The position numbers and the translations under genes are program-made. A DNA stretch of 64,000 bases from Auanema rhodensis (taxonomy: Eukaryota > Nematoda > Chromadorea > Rhabditida > Rhabditidae). Where the stretch lies: contig OZ059899.1 of NCBI GenBank assembly GCA_964057225.1, positions 15,880,501 through 15,944,500 on the forward strand, written 5' to 3'. The notes under the pieces were generated by a model that searched no databases, was not told where the DNA came from, and saw nothing but the letters and a program-made list of their open reading frames with translations. Below, one piece after another: positions 24,403 to 37,200 of this stretch (positions are counted from its first letter, which is position 1; each line of letters begins with the position of its first letter).

Positions 24403-27400
24403 ATGTCATTTAAAATGAGAATTGTTATATGTGACTACTCTTTTGGTCCATCGAATCAGTTAAGTGCCAAAGTTATTGATTCAAATAGTTTTGTTCCTAC
24501 TCTTCATATATTTGGAATTACCTCCGAAGGTACGTTGTTCAGGTTTATGGTATGAACCATGTTTTACGAATTAAGGTAGAAAAGCTTGTGTCCATGTTCA
24601 TGGCGTCCTACCGTACTTATTCCTCCGAGTTGGAGGTTCACTAACACCGTATATTGAATCTCTTATTAAAACTAAACTCAGTCGCCTTCTTCAACGAGAA
24701 TTGTCAGAAAAAGCTGTGAAGGCTAATCAGAACTTCAATCAAAATTTTGTTTACAAAATCGAAGAAGTTGAAAGAAAGTTCCAATATAATCGCCTATAAA
24801 ACAAGATATTAATGTTATTCAGATCGATGTATGGTTATTATAAAGAACTTGAACCATTTGCTAAAGTATACTTCACAAATCCATATTATGTTATGAAGTA
24901 AGTGAATAAGATAACGTTGATTAACAAATATTTTTGAAGAATATCAAAAGCACTAGCTAAAGAGCTTGAAACAAACCCCGGTATGCAACCTTTCGAATCC
25001 CACATACCATATACCCTGCAGGTTTTTTTTTAATTTTAAAAGAAATAATTCTTTTCAAGTTTTTCATCGATCATTCTTTATTCGGAATGGATGTCATTAA
25101 TTTTGATAAAGTTTTATATCGAATCTTGCCTGAGCGAGAAGCATCAGGTTAGTTGTAACCTGACTAATCCAACTGATTTCTATAATTTTTAGATATTGTA
25201 TACGACAATCAAACTGTTTCAGATATTCGTAATAAGTAAGACATTGAGTTTTACTATAAATGAAGCATTATAATTAATTATTATTTCTAAAAGATGTTAT
25301 TCTTATTCAAAGAATAGAGAAGCTTCTCTTAGAGCGATTAAAGATTAATTGTGATTAAGAAATATTGATCGAATTTATGATTAATTCAATTAATTCAAAC
25401 TTCATGTTCTAGTTGCCTTTCTCCACTCAAACCCATGACATCATGTTGGATTGAATGTGATGCTTTTGCTTCTGACATCATGAATTCTCGAATGTATAAG
25501 GAAAATAGTATGATTAGCATCATTCCATCATATGTAATAGTTATGTTTTTTTTCAGAATTTTCAACGAATCCCGGCTTGGAGTATTTATGGAATGAAGAA
25601 GCTATGCGATGTGAACTTCAAAAACGAGAATTAAAAGATACTTTCAATACATGTATACAAAGATAATCGGGAATCGGTGATTCAATTGATATTTAAAGAT
25701 GAACCTCGTCCATATCATGTTACCTGCCAAGAAAAAGAATTAAAGAAGAGGATGAAAGAAATAGCTCGAGAATTGAAGAGATCCAACTCTGTATGTAATA
25801 GTCAGTCAACGATAGCAAGCAGTAATTACACTCAAAAGCTTAATGGTATAAGATTTAGTTTTTGCTATAATTGTTTTATTCATTTTAGATACTATAATGC
25901 CTAACATGGATACTAGTTTTGTAGTCGAAAATCGAGCAGAATCATTATGGTCATGCCAAGATTCGCAAAATGTTGGATTTGACGACAAAGACGAAGATGA
26001 TTTAGCAAAAAAGTTTGAAGAAGATGTTGTGGAGGACAATGTAGAAGATGATGATAAGGATATGAATAACCTAGCTATGGCACAAGATGAAGAAGTTTCA
26101 CTGGAATTACCAACAGTTAAAAGAAATCCGTTTATTTAGACGATCAAATATCTTAGTCAAAATGTATCTGAACCATACATACCTGAGCAAAGTGAAAATG
26201 ATTACAGGTTTATTAATATTCTATTATTTCATATAATTAACATTATATTTTATATTATATAGACAATGGTTAACATTGGATGAAGATTTACCACTTAAAA
26301 CTAAATGCTCAGTGCAATCACAGAAGAGTCAATCATCGGATACTGTGTCAAAAACGTTGACAAACAAAAGCTTGCACAACGTAAATTAGCTGCATTTTGG
26401 TGAAACGTATATAATTGGTCTTGCTTGTTTCAGAAGATGTTATTCAGTGAATCGTTTTTTGATCGAACAAGCATCACCCCGTCTGAAACACCTGGTATTC
26501 TTGAGTGTCTATTCAATATTTTGTTTCTTTCTCAGACATCATTGCTGCAACTGATGGTGAAGTTGCTGAAATATCGTTCTTCAGTGTAATTAGTTTAGAA
26601 ATTCTCGCTCAATCTTCTTTTGAAATACCTAATCCACATGTAAGCTGTGAGCATTCAACTTGATTTAACTTCGCCATTCCCATAGACTGATCCTGTGCTT
26701 GGAGTATCTCTTTGTGCGATTCCCGATGTTTGTCGTTCAATGAAACCATGTGAACACGTATTTATCACGACTATATGTCCAGAATTTCTTTTGCCAGACA
26801 ACTGTATTTGGGTTCCTGATGAGCGTAGCCTGTTTGAGAAAGTTGTCGAGATTGTTCACAGGTTCCAATTGATATAAGTAACTCAAAGTTAAAACTTTTA
26901 ATCCAGATGGGATCCCGAAATGCTATTGGGATATGACACTGATCGTCTATCCTGGGGTTATCTACTACGTCGTAGTGAAGTAGTTGGACTGACAGGATTT
27001 CTTAAACGACTTGCACGATATTTCAATGGTTGAAGTTTTTTATCAGTTCAAAATGTAGATAATGAAACTTTCTTCAGAAAGTACAAATTGGAAAGTAAAT
27101 GAGACGGATATTACCTCACCGGATGGAAGAATTCTAGAAGCGGTATGGAGAGTTGTACGAAGAGATTTACAATTAAGGTAAATGCTTACGATATTTCGGG
27201 AAAAAATAGTTTAAATTCTCTTAGAACGTATGATCGTTGTGCGGCTTGTTTAGAAGTTTTAAAAACAAAAATTCCCAATTTTACCAATGCTGTACTGTGT
27301 CAAATGATTGAACAATTCGATAAACGCTTAACGTAAGTTCAAATAGAACTTATTAATTATTTTTTTATTTCTTGTAGGCATTTTGTTATCAGATATTTAT

Positions 27401-30151
27401 TAAAAGTTTCTTATATTAATGTACATATACTGTCGGAAATGGACTGGTTTCTTCGAAATGCTGAAATGGCTCGTGTTTATGGAATTCAGCTAAGTGAAGT
27501 TCTCTCGATTTTCATATATTCATTTATATTTATGTTTTCTCTAGGTTTGGAACAGGGGATCTCAATATCGTGTTGAATCTATGCTTCTTCGCTTAGCACA
27601 TACTCTTGGTTACGTTGCTCCTGCAATTAGTCCAACTCAAAGAACACAGTAAGCTTTTCGATATATACAACTCGTGCAACATCTTAATTATAATTGTGAA
27701 CTGCTAAATATTATATTAACGTATTTTAATGTTTAACTTCGTAGAATGAGTGCTCCTGAGCAATTACAACTAATTATGGAACCAATATCCAAAGTCTATC
27801 ATGATCCTATTATAGTTTTAGATTTTCAGGTATATTATAGCTTTTATCTATCTTTCTTCTAATGTATAAACTGTATTTTCAGTCATTATATCCTTCAATG
27901 GTTATTGCATATAATTATTGTTATTCAACTATTTTGGGCAAAGTTGATCATCTGCAATTAGCAACTGACACAGCTTCTTCAACTCTCGAATTAGGCGCCA
28001 TGAAATATGATGTTAATGTAAGTTCCATATCACAGAGTACATGGAACTATTTCATTTTGAAGCTCAGTTTCCTAAAATATAATTTTTAAAATATTAAAAT
28101 AGTATTAATCCTATTTGAAATATCTAACTTTAGTTATAAACTTTTTCGTTCGAAGCAGGGCAAGAAGAACATATAATTGTTTTTTTTGCTTTAAATGATT
28201 ATATTCAATCTTATAGGTTTTTTCTTACAAATTATATGTTTAAATATATTTTTAACTTCGTTTTAAGCCATCGGCGGTTGTTGAAATAGTTGCTGAACGT
28301 AAGTTTCGATGTTCACCTTTATCAGCAGCATTCATTACGAAAGAGGCTCGAGATGGTTTAATTCCAATTATGCTTCGTGAAATATTAGGTGCTAGAATAA
28401 TGATCAAAACTTCGATGAAACATGCTAAAAATCGTGTGAGGTTTTCATGAACTTTCTTTTTAACTGTTTTTTGTATTTTTAGCGATTACGACGTATTTTG
28501 GATGCTCGCCAATTAGCGTTGAAGCTTGTTGCTAATGTTACCTATGGTTATACTGCAGCTAATTGGAGTGGAAGAATGCCATGTGCAGAGCTTGCTGATG
28601 CTATATTGGGAAAGGTAGTTTATATATCTCGATAACTGTGTTGACGATCATTACATTTGTAGGGTCGGGAAACGCTGGAAAGAGCTATAGAACAAGTTAC
28701 AAAAGGAGATTATGGTACAGCTCGTGTTATATACGGAGATACAGACAGTATGTTTGTATTAATGCCAGGTATAGTTTTTGAGCATCATAATGCTTTGATG
28801 GAATGTTTTACTCATATGACAGGAGCAACACTAGAACATGCTTTTGAAATTGGACGTCGTATTGCTGCAGATGTTACTAACGCAAACCCATGTCCTGTTA
28901 CTCTGAAATTAGAAAAAGTTCGGATATTCATCATTTATAATCAATCGTCTGGTTAAGGTTTATATGGGTTGTGTATTAGAAACGAAGAAACGCTACGCTG
29001 GATGGATGTTTGAATCTGAAACTGATAATGGTCGTCTAGATTCCAAAGGAATTGAAACTATACGTCGTGATACATGTCCAGTCGTCGCAAAGGTATCACA
29101 TCATTTGATGTTATTGCTATAAAGTTTTTACAGATTCTTACAAAATGTTTGGAGCTGATCTTTCAGCGTCGATGGAATTTGTTAAATTTGTATCTTGATG
29201 CAAAACTGTCACGTCTAGACGATCTATCATTTACAAATTTTGTATTTAGCAAAGAATTTCGTGGACAGTATTCAGCTACAGCAGCTGTACCTCAAAAAAA
29301 GATTGCTGAGTAAGCTTTTATCTTCCGCTGTGTTGATAATTGATTTTGATAATTATCTCTAACACATTAAACTAATTGGAGAATTATGCTATGTTTGCTC
29401 TCAAATGCCATATTGTGTTCATTGAACTCTCAGCAAAAATGATCACAACACAATTTTTAATATTGTAGAGCTCTGCAAGAGAAAAATCCATTCCATGTGA
29501 CACTACATGGTGAACGTGTATCGTATGTCATTGTGGAAGGACACCCAGATGCCACGGTCATATCCTGTGTTCGATCATTGAAAGATTTCATCGAAAACCC
29601 ACAACTAAAGGCTTGTCACTTGCTTTTCACATTTTATCAGATTTTAATCAATTATAGATTCATGTATCTTATTATGTGCGAGCTCATATATTAGCGGCAC
29701 TTCGTCGAGTAACAGATCTCATACCGCTTCAAATTATCTGGCACCAGAACAAGCCACGACATTGCTTTACGTCAGTTGATATCAAATATTGTATTCGAGT
29801 CTTGTAAACCACTTTAGACCAGAATGTTGGACAATTGGTCGACGTCCATGGTGTACTACATGCTCTACTCAAGCATATCCATATATGTATGCTCAGCTAT
29901 CAGTATCACGCAACGAACAGTTGCATTCGATTGCTCGTACAGCTTGCAAACAATGCCGTCAACTAGGACCTGGCCACAATGTGAATCTGAATGATTGTAC
30001 CAACTATCATTGCCCCGTCCGACAGGTAGATCTTTTCTCTTTTCAGCAATATTTCTACATTTACACTCAGATTGTTGCTAATATCATGCGCAGCGAAGCT
30101 GATACAAATCTAAAACAGCATGTTTTCTTCAAAAATGCTCTCAACTCTTGA
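24403..30151 (+). CDS. rev-3: DNA polymerase zeta catalytic subunit REV3
   Basis: Family-B translesion polymerase that extends from lesions, with REV7 and REV1 as partners. Exons: 24403-24529, 24576-24777, 24823-24897, 24940-25021, 25060-25147, 25193-25235, 25413-25507, 25557-25652, 25699-25845, 25889-26094, 26140-26207, 26263-26380, 26434-26494, 26536-26639, 26686-26861, 26907-27028, 27078-27177, 27225-27332, 27378-27498, 27545-27648, 27745-27829, 27883-28017, 28268-28435, 28483-28614, 28663-28768, 28823-28917, 28958-29092, 29134-29309, 29469-29610, 29658-29770, 29818-30025, 30071-30151. Length 3,819 nt, 1,272 residues. Seen: N-terminal CVHVHGVLPYLF and PFESHIPY; exonuclease-like GYDTDRLSWGYLL; motif A DFQSLYPSMVIAYNYCYSTI (D774); motif B ANVTYGYTAANWSGRMPC; motif C YGDTDS (945-950); C-terminal CysA (C1175, C1180, C1189, C1192) and CysB (C1220, C1223, C1237, C1242) for zinc and the iron-sulphur cluster. 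The vertebrate-type giant middle exon is absent. The intron 29611-29657 appears to be GC-AG. Confidence 0.96.
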
Positions 30152-31611
30152 CCTCAACATAGTTTAGCGAGTAGACGTCTTCTACATCAATGTAAGTTGT
30201 TACCAACATTTAAATTCAAGTCTGTATTTATCTGTATCCAGTTTCTGGTTTCTATGGTTTCAAATTGTTCTGTTTTTGTTCAAATTATATATATATAGAC
30301 ATATATATATATAGAAATATATTCTTTAACTTTTATTTATTATTTTTTTTTGATTATAAACATATTTGTTCATTCAAATTTATTTTTATTCTAAGCATCA
30401 TCTAAAGAATATTAATTGTTTTTACTTTATATAGATATATAAATAGATATATAATCTCTTTTCTATGTTTAGTATAGTTGAAATTTTAATTATTCCCTTT
30501 CTACCTCAATTATTATCTCATATTCATATTCAAGAAATGTTGGGGAATATATTCAGCTCATTATAAAGCATCTGAAATTTAAGGAGTTAAGACTGATTTT
30601 AGTTGTGTATCCCATGACAACCAACAAAAAGCCTACAACATGCTTTATTTTCTCAGAATATTAGAATTGATCATGAACATATAGATTATTGTTTCAGTCG
30701 CTAGCATCGTCAATCATTCTTCGAAAAATTGTCTGATATTACTAGCTCAAGTTCTTGTTGTAAACTTATGCTATATGCTCATTAGCCTATAACAGAATGA
30801 GATTGCACACCAGATAGCTACAACGACGGAAAGACATGGTTTTTCTACAGTGTTCTGCTTCTTCTCATCGAACATAGCATTGCATTCTGATACATATTTT
30901 TCATTTTCTTTGCTCGATCGCAGACCTCTGCAAACTACCTGGTATGCTCCATTTTGATATATTCTTTGATTATATCGTGCTTGCATATGAGGCAGCTCGA
31001 CATGCCTGTCTGCTATTCTGCATATTTTGAAAGCTTGTTTGTCATTCTCTAAATATCGAACAGCTTCATGTAGCTGTATTGATGTAGCTCCAAACCGAAA
31101 AGCACCCGAGCAAAGGTTTTTTTTGTTTGAGAAAATAGAAGAAGACGAAATACTTCCTTCACTTTATTTTCTTTTTTTTATGCATGATGATATTGTATTC
31201 ACTGAAAGAAGTTCTTTTGTATGTTTGCAATATAATGAAACTTCTATTTGTCGCTGATTTTGAAGCTTTTTTCCCAATTATTGTGGTGAATATAACAACT
31301 AAAACTGCATTTTCTATTCTCCATTGATGTCTACACTAAATTTTACCTGAAACTTTATTTGTGAACTAGTTACTAGATGCTACTAGATGCTTTGTATTCT
31401 TTTTTTGTTGCAAACGATGTAATATACTAACATGAAAGTACATGTGAAATATTCAAAAGCATATCATATGATTATAGTAATTCCTATATATGAACCTGAC
31501 ATAATATTTCTTTTTATTTCTTATTCTGTTGATTTGGCATAATACTGCTGGCTTGTTCGTTTCAGATTGACTTCTACTTTCATTAGTTTGTATATTGCAG
31601 GATTGAGTAAT
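30152..31611 (+). other. Intergenic, rev-3 to zinc-finger gene
   Basis: 1,460 bases of AT-rich DNA with TA-rich microsatellite (about 30290-30320), and a direct repeat TACTAGATGC at about 31374-31390. It must include the rev-3 3' UTR and the promoter of the next gene. An acceptor ending TTGCAG at 31600 lies 11 bases before the next ATG and may be a trans-splice site. No gene is seen on either strand. Confidence 0.55.
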
Positions 31612-33404
31612 ATGAGTGAACATATCATCTTAAGTGATAGTTTTGATAATAATAATAATTCTAATTCACGTCTTACAACTGACGACGGTGGCTGTAGTGA
31701 TGACAGTTGTGATGAACGTAAAAGCACTAACTCATCATTAGAATCGGTATGTTCAAGTCAGACGCTAATTAGCAATTGCATGTTTGAATCTCGCTCGACT
31801 TATTTATTTCCAATATGATCGAAATTTTGAAATTGTGAGTAGTACATGTTAAGTACGTGGTTGACATTTCAGCATAACTTCAGACTTTGTTTATATAAAT
31901 TAAAATTATTTGTTATTTATCGTCTACTGTGCTGTATATAATACTTATTATCTATATATTTAAATACTTTACATTCATACATCTATTGCATATAACTTTG
32001 GGCCATATATATGTATCATTATATTAGATATTTAATTATATTCATCGTCATTTATTTATTATCGCACTTGTTATTCAGAAAGTGAATGAAGACAAGACAT
32101 CGAATACAGACAAGAGCCAACATAGTGACGATGAGTCGCCGGTTGCACGTAAACGCAAGGCATCCTCGTTCAAACGTCGCAGCACTCGGCGACGTAGCAC
32201 TTCAGCCTATAGTGATTCATCAAGATCATCGTCGTGAGTTTTCTTGTTACTTAATATTTCTACTAATCCTTTGAGTTAAAAATATATTTATACTGCCTTT
32301 GGCAATATAGTGCCCTTTAGGGTATACTCATTATATAATATATACACATTTTCTAGGCGATCGGGCGCTCTTCCTAATAAACGAAAACGAGACCGTCGCA
32401 GTACAAGTGGATCTTCACGGGGAACTTACGATGGATTCGAGTATGTAATGTGTTAATTTTCTGAATATAATTACTATAACAAGTTATAGTTATATGGATT
32501 GTATATATTTTGTATGACAATCGCAACGATATGATTTCAGTTTTGAATTAGAAGAGCATGCTGCTCCATTCTCATGTAAGCAATGTCATCGTGGTTACTA
32601 TACAGTTCGAGAATTAGCTGAGCATGATATACGCCAGCATGGGATACGAGTATTCTGTGCTACTTGTCCAAAGGTTTGATGCTCTATTATGATTCTTGAA
32701 GGATATTAAGATAGCTTACTACATGAACGTTTTGATCGCAATTAATTTAGCACTGATGCTAGATTTGCAGGTAACTGACTCTGTCACAAAGCTTTCATCT
32801 CATATGGTCTTTCGTCACGCCGAAAAACCTGCAGTATGTCATTATTGCGGTAAAATATATGGCGACAAATGTGATGATCTAAACAAAACGGAATGGCATG
32901 ATTTCCGAACTCATATTCACAAGGTTTGACTTTAAATTAAAAACATTATGTAGATAGTGGAAGTATATTGAAAAAAGGAAGTGCTGTGCTCCAGTTCGTT
33001 TTAAATATCCGTAGCATAAAGAGGTTACAGGAAATTTTGAAACGAAAAACCAATGAACTTTGCACTCGTTTGAGTTCACGCCGTGAAGACTCTACTGCGC
33101 TCCGTGGGGTTGGGCGGTGCCCTCATGGCGCTCCAGTGAAGTGCAAGTACGTAACATTCAATAAGATATTATGGATTCAGAAGCTAATAAAATTCTTATA
33201 ACAGAAATTTTCCTCAGTGCCCAGGAGCGCGATGCATATATTCACATGGCCTATGCAGATATGATATAACATGCAATAAACTTTCTTGTCCTTTTGATCA
33301 TACGTCTCGACCACGAACATGTATGTCATGTATCAACGATATCAAAGTAAATAGTTTTGTTCTCAACCTTATTTCAATCATTATTTCAGTCTCGACGTCG
33401 ATAA
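31612..33404 (+). CDS. C2H2 plus tandem CX5CX4CX3H zinc-finger protein
   Basis: I do not recognise the orthologue. Exons: 31612-31746, 32079-32233, 32357-32440, 32541-32673, 32771-32923, 33031-33146, 33205-33346, 33390-33404, giving 933 nt and 310 residues in phase. The N-terminal third is Ser/Asn/Asp-rich, then basic and Arg/Ser-rich (ARKRKASSFKRRSTRRRS, NKRKRDRRS), resembling nuclear localisation or RS-like sequence. Next are two C2H2 fingers of the form C-X2-C-X12-H-X4-H (CKQC...H....H and CATC...H....H), then a Cys/His pair CHYC that may be a third, incomplete finger. The C-terminus has two consecutive CX5CX4CX3H fingers (first starting at VKCKNFPQC, second CRYDITCNKLSCPFDH), the spacing of Nab2/ZC3H14 poly(A)-binding fingers, then CMSC. 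Inferred role: nuclear RNA or DNA binding. The ATG follows an acceptor at 31600. AATAAA lies at 33548-33553. It is the last gene before the satellite. Confidence 0.8.
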
Positions 33405-34265
33405 TATAAAGAAGCCGTCACATCTTAATTTTATCGAATATAATGTTTCTTCTATTTAATAGATCTGTTTCAAAATACATTTTCTCATATATGACGAATG
33501 CGTATTAATGTGTACCGTAACTACACGTATATAAATATACGTTGGGAAATAAAAAAAATAAAATAGTTAGGACACCCTCAACTCAAAGACCCCAGAAAAC
33601 CCCAGAAAACCCCAGAAAATTCCAACAAAATACAAAAAAAAAAATTTTTTTAATTTCTAAAATTTTGCAAGTTCATATAGTTTATATTCAATCTAAATAT
33701 ATGTTAATATAATAATTAAAACTAATTTCAATAAAATTTCTAAGTTTATAAGGAAATTTAGTGTTTTTTAACTATTTTGAATAATCCCTTTTGATTTAAC
33801 AAAATTTGAGATTAGGAAAGAAGTTAATTCATTAAAAATATTTTAAAATGGGTCTAAGCACAAAACTCGATCAAAAACTAAGTTTTATCTGCAGCATAGC
33901 TTCAACCAAGTAAGTTTCAGCATCTGAATCTTACTGAATATCTATGAAGAGAACTTGGTTGACGTACAACCAAACATTCTATCAAAAGATTCTACCTGAT
34001 GTTTCGATGAAACTCATAAAAGAAGACTTCAAGCAGATTATTGAAAATTTCAGAGACAATTTGAGAAAAAGAGAAATTTTTAAGATTTTTTCTGAATTCA
34101 TTATCGTTTTCTAACACATAAAATATAATTTTTCTGAATTTTTGTAGTTTATCTGAGAAGGTACAATGTTAAGGGAGTAAGGGATTCTAGTGAGTGTCCG
34201 ACCTTCATCGCACAGGACTGTATATACTCACATATAATAAATATTAATATATAAGTTTGGTTCTA
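33405..34265. other. Spacer between last gene and satellite array
   Basis: 861 AT-rich bases. It holds the zinc-finger gene 3' UTR (AATAAA at 33548) and three tandem copies of a 10-bp unit CCCAGAAAAC (33591-33620). The change to satellite is sharp, at about 34266. No open frame or RNA gene is seen. A GTGTCCGACC near 34195 is faintly like the satellite start but does not continue as a monomer. Confidence 0.6.
33591..33620. repeat. Short 10-bp tandem repeat
   Basis: CCCAGAAAAC in three consecutive copies, the last ending in T instead of C. Small and local, about 650 bases before the satellite. Confidence 0.85.
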
Positions 34266-37200
34266 GTGTCCGGTGAATGTTCGCTTTTCTCTAAGATTAT
34301 TATCGAAAATCAACTAAAAACACTTTGAGGTGGGGTATTCAGATGTGTAGATTCTGAATCTCTTAGTGAAATTTGGCTAGGACTTCTCCTGTTTCCGGAA
34401 AAACGGTTTATATCGACCCCATCCACAAGATTTGTTCACAAAAAAGTGCAGGCTGTAGTCACGTGGTGTCCGGTGAATGTTCGCTTTATTCCAAGACCAT
34501 CATCGAAAATCAAACAAAAACACTTTGAGGTGGGGTATTCAGATGTGTAGATTCTGAATCTCTTAGTAAAATTTGGCTAGGACTTCTCCTGTTTCCGGAA
34601 AAACGGTTTATATCGACCCCATCCACAAGATTTGTTCACAAAAAAGTGCAGGCTGTAGTCACGTTGTGTCCGGTGAATGTTCGCTTTGTTCCAAGACCAT
34701 CATCGAAAATCAAACAAAAACACTTTGAGGTGGGGTATTCAGATGTGTAGATTCTGAATCTCTTAGTAAAATTTGGCTAGGACTTCTCCTGTTTCCGGAA
34801 AAACGGTTTATATCGACCCCATCCACAAGATTTGTTCACAAAAAAGTGCAGGCTGTAGTCACGTTGTGTCCGGTGAATGTTCGCTTTTCTCTAAGATTAT
34901 TATCGAAAATCAAATAAAAACACTTTGAGGTGGGGTATTCAGATGTTTAGATTCTGAATCTCTTAGTGAAATTTGGCTAGGACTTCTCTTGCTTCCGGAA
35001 AAACGGTTTATATCGACCCCATCCACAAGATTTGTTCACAAAAAAGTTCAGGCTGTAGTCACGTTGTGTCCGGTGAATGTTCGCTTTTCTCTAAGATCAT
35101 CATCCAAAATCAACTAAAAACACTTTGAGGTGGGGTATTCAGATGTGTAGATTCTGAATCTCTTAATGAAATTTGGCTAGGACTTCTCCTGTTCACGGAA
35201 AAACGGTTTATATCGACCCCATCCACAAGATTTGTTCACAAAAAAGTGCAGGCTGTAGTCACGTTGTGTCCGGTGAATGTTCGCTTTTCTCTAAGATCAT
35301 CATCGAAAATCAAATAAAAACACTTTGAGGTGGGGTATTCAGATGTGTAGATTCTGAATCTCTTAGTGAAATTTGGCTAGGACTTCTCCTGTTTACGGAA
35401 AAACGGTTTATGTCGACCCCATCCACAAGATTTGTTCACAAAAAAGTTCAGGCTGTAGTCACGTTGTGTCCGGTGAATGTTCGCTTTGTTCCAAGACCAT
35501 CATCGAAAATCAAACAAAAACACTTTGAGGTGGGGTATTCAGATGTGTAGATTCTGAATCTCTTAGTGAAATTTGGCTAGGACTTCTCCTGTTTACGGAA
35601 AAACGGTTTATATCGACGCCATCCACAAGATTTGTTCACAAAAAAGGTCAGGCTGTAGTCACGTTGTGTCCGGTGAATGTTCGCTTTGCTCCAACATCAT
35701 CATCGAAAATCAAATAAAAACATTCTGAGGTGGGGTATTCAGATGTGTAGATTCTGAATCTCTTGATGAAATTTGGCTAGGACTTCTCCTGTTTCCGGAA
35801 AAACGGTTTATATCGACGCCATCCACAAGATTTGTTCACAAAAAAGGTCAGGCTGTAGTCACGTTGTGTCCGGTGAATGTTCGCTTTGCTCCAACATCAT
35901 CATCGAAAATCAAACAAAAACACTTTGAGGTGGGGTATTCAGATGTGTAGATTCTGAATCTCTTAGTGAAATTTGGCTAGGACTTCTCCTGTTTCCGGAA
36001 AAACGGTTTATATCGACGCCATCCACAAGATTTGTTCACAAAAAAGTTCAGGCTGTAGTCACGTTGTGTCCGGTGAATGTTCGCTTTTCTCTAAGATTAT
36101 TATCGAAAATCAACTAAAAACACTTTGAGGTGGGGTATTCAGATGTGTAGATTCTGAATCTCTTAGTGAAATTTGGCTAGGACTTCTCCTGTTTCCGGAA
36201 AAACGGTTTATATCGACGCCATCCACAAGATTTGTTCACAAAAAAGTTCAGGCTGTAGTCACGTTGTGTCCGGTGAATGTTCGCTTTGCTCCAAGACCAT
36301 TATCCAAAATCAAATGAAAATACTTTGAGGTGGGGTATTCAGATGTGTAGATTCTGAATCTCTTAGTGAAATTTGGCTAGGACTTCTCTTGTTTCCGGAA
36401 AAACGGTTTATATCGACCCCATCCACAAGATTTGTTCACAAAAAAGTTCAGGCTGTAGTCACGTTGTGTCCGGTGAATGTTCGCTTTGCTCCAAGACCAT
36501 CATCGAAAATCAAACAAAACCACTTTGAGGTGGGGTATTTAGTTGTGTAGATTCTGAATCTCTTAGTGAAATTTGGCTAGGACTTCTCCTGTTTCCGGAA
36601 AAACGGTTTATATCGACGCCATCCACAAGATTTGTTCACAAAAAAGTTCAGGCTGTAGTCACGTTGTGTCCGGTGAATGTTCGCTTTGCTCCAAGACCAT
36701 TATCCAAAATCAAATGAAAATACTTTGAGGTGGGGTATTCAGATGTTTAGATTCTGAATCTCTTAGAGAAATTTGACTAGGACTTCTCCTGTTTACGGAA
36801 AAACGGTTTATATCGACGCCATCCACAAGATTTGTTCACAAAAAAGTTCAGGCTGTAGTCACGTTGTGTCCGGTGAATGTTCGCTTTGCTCCAAGACCAT
36901 TATCCAAAATCAAATGAAAATACTTTGAGGTGGGGTATTCAGATGTGTAGATTCTGAATCTCTTAGTGAAATTTGGCTAGGACTTCTCCTGTTTCCGAAA
37001 AAACGGTTTATATCGACGCCATCCACAAGATTTGTTCACAAAAAAGTTCAGGCTGTAGTCACGTTGTGTCCGGTGAATGTTCGCTTTGCTCCAAGACCAT
37101 TATCCAAAATCAAATGAAAATACTTTGAGGTGGGGTATTCAGATGTTTAGATTCTGAATCTCTTAGAGAAATTTGGCTAGGACTTCTCCTGTTTACGGAA

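Noticed and set aside
30771-30986. 71-residue minus-strand open frame between rev-3 and the zinc-finger gene
   Set aside because: Isolated, no domain, no matching splice partners.
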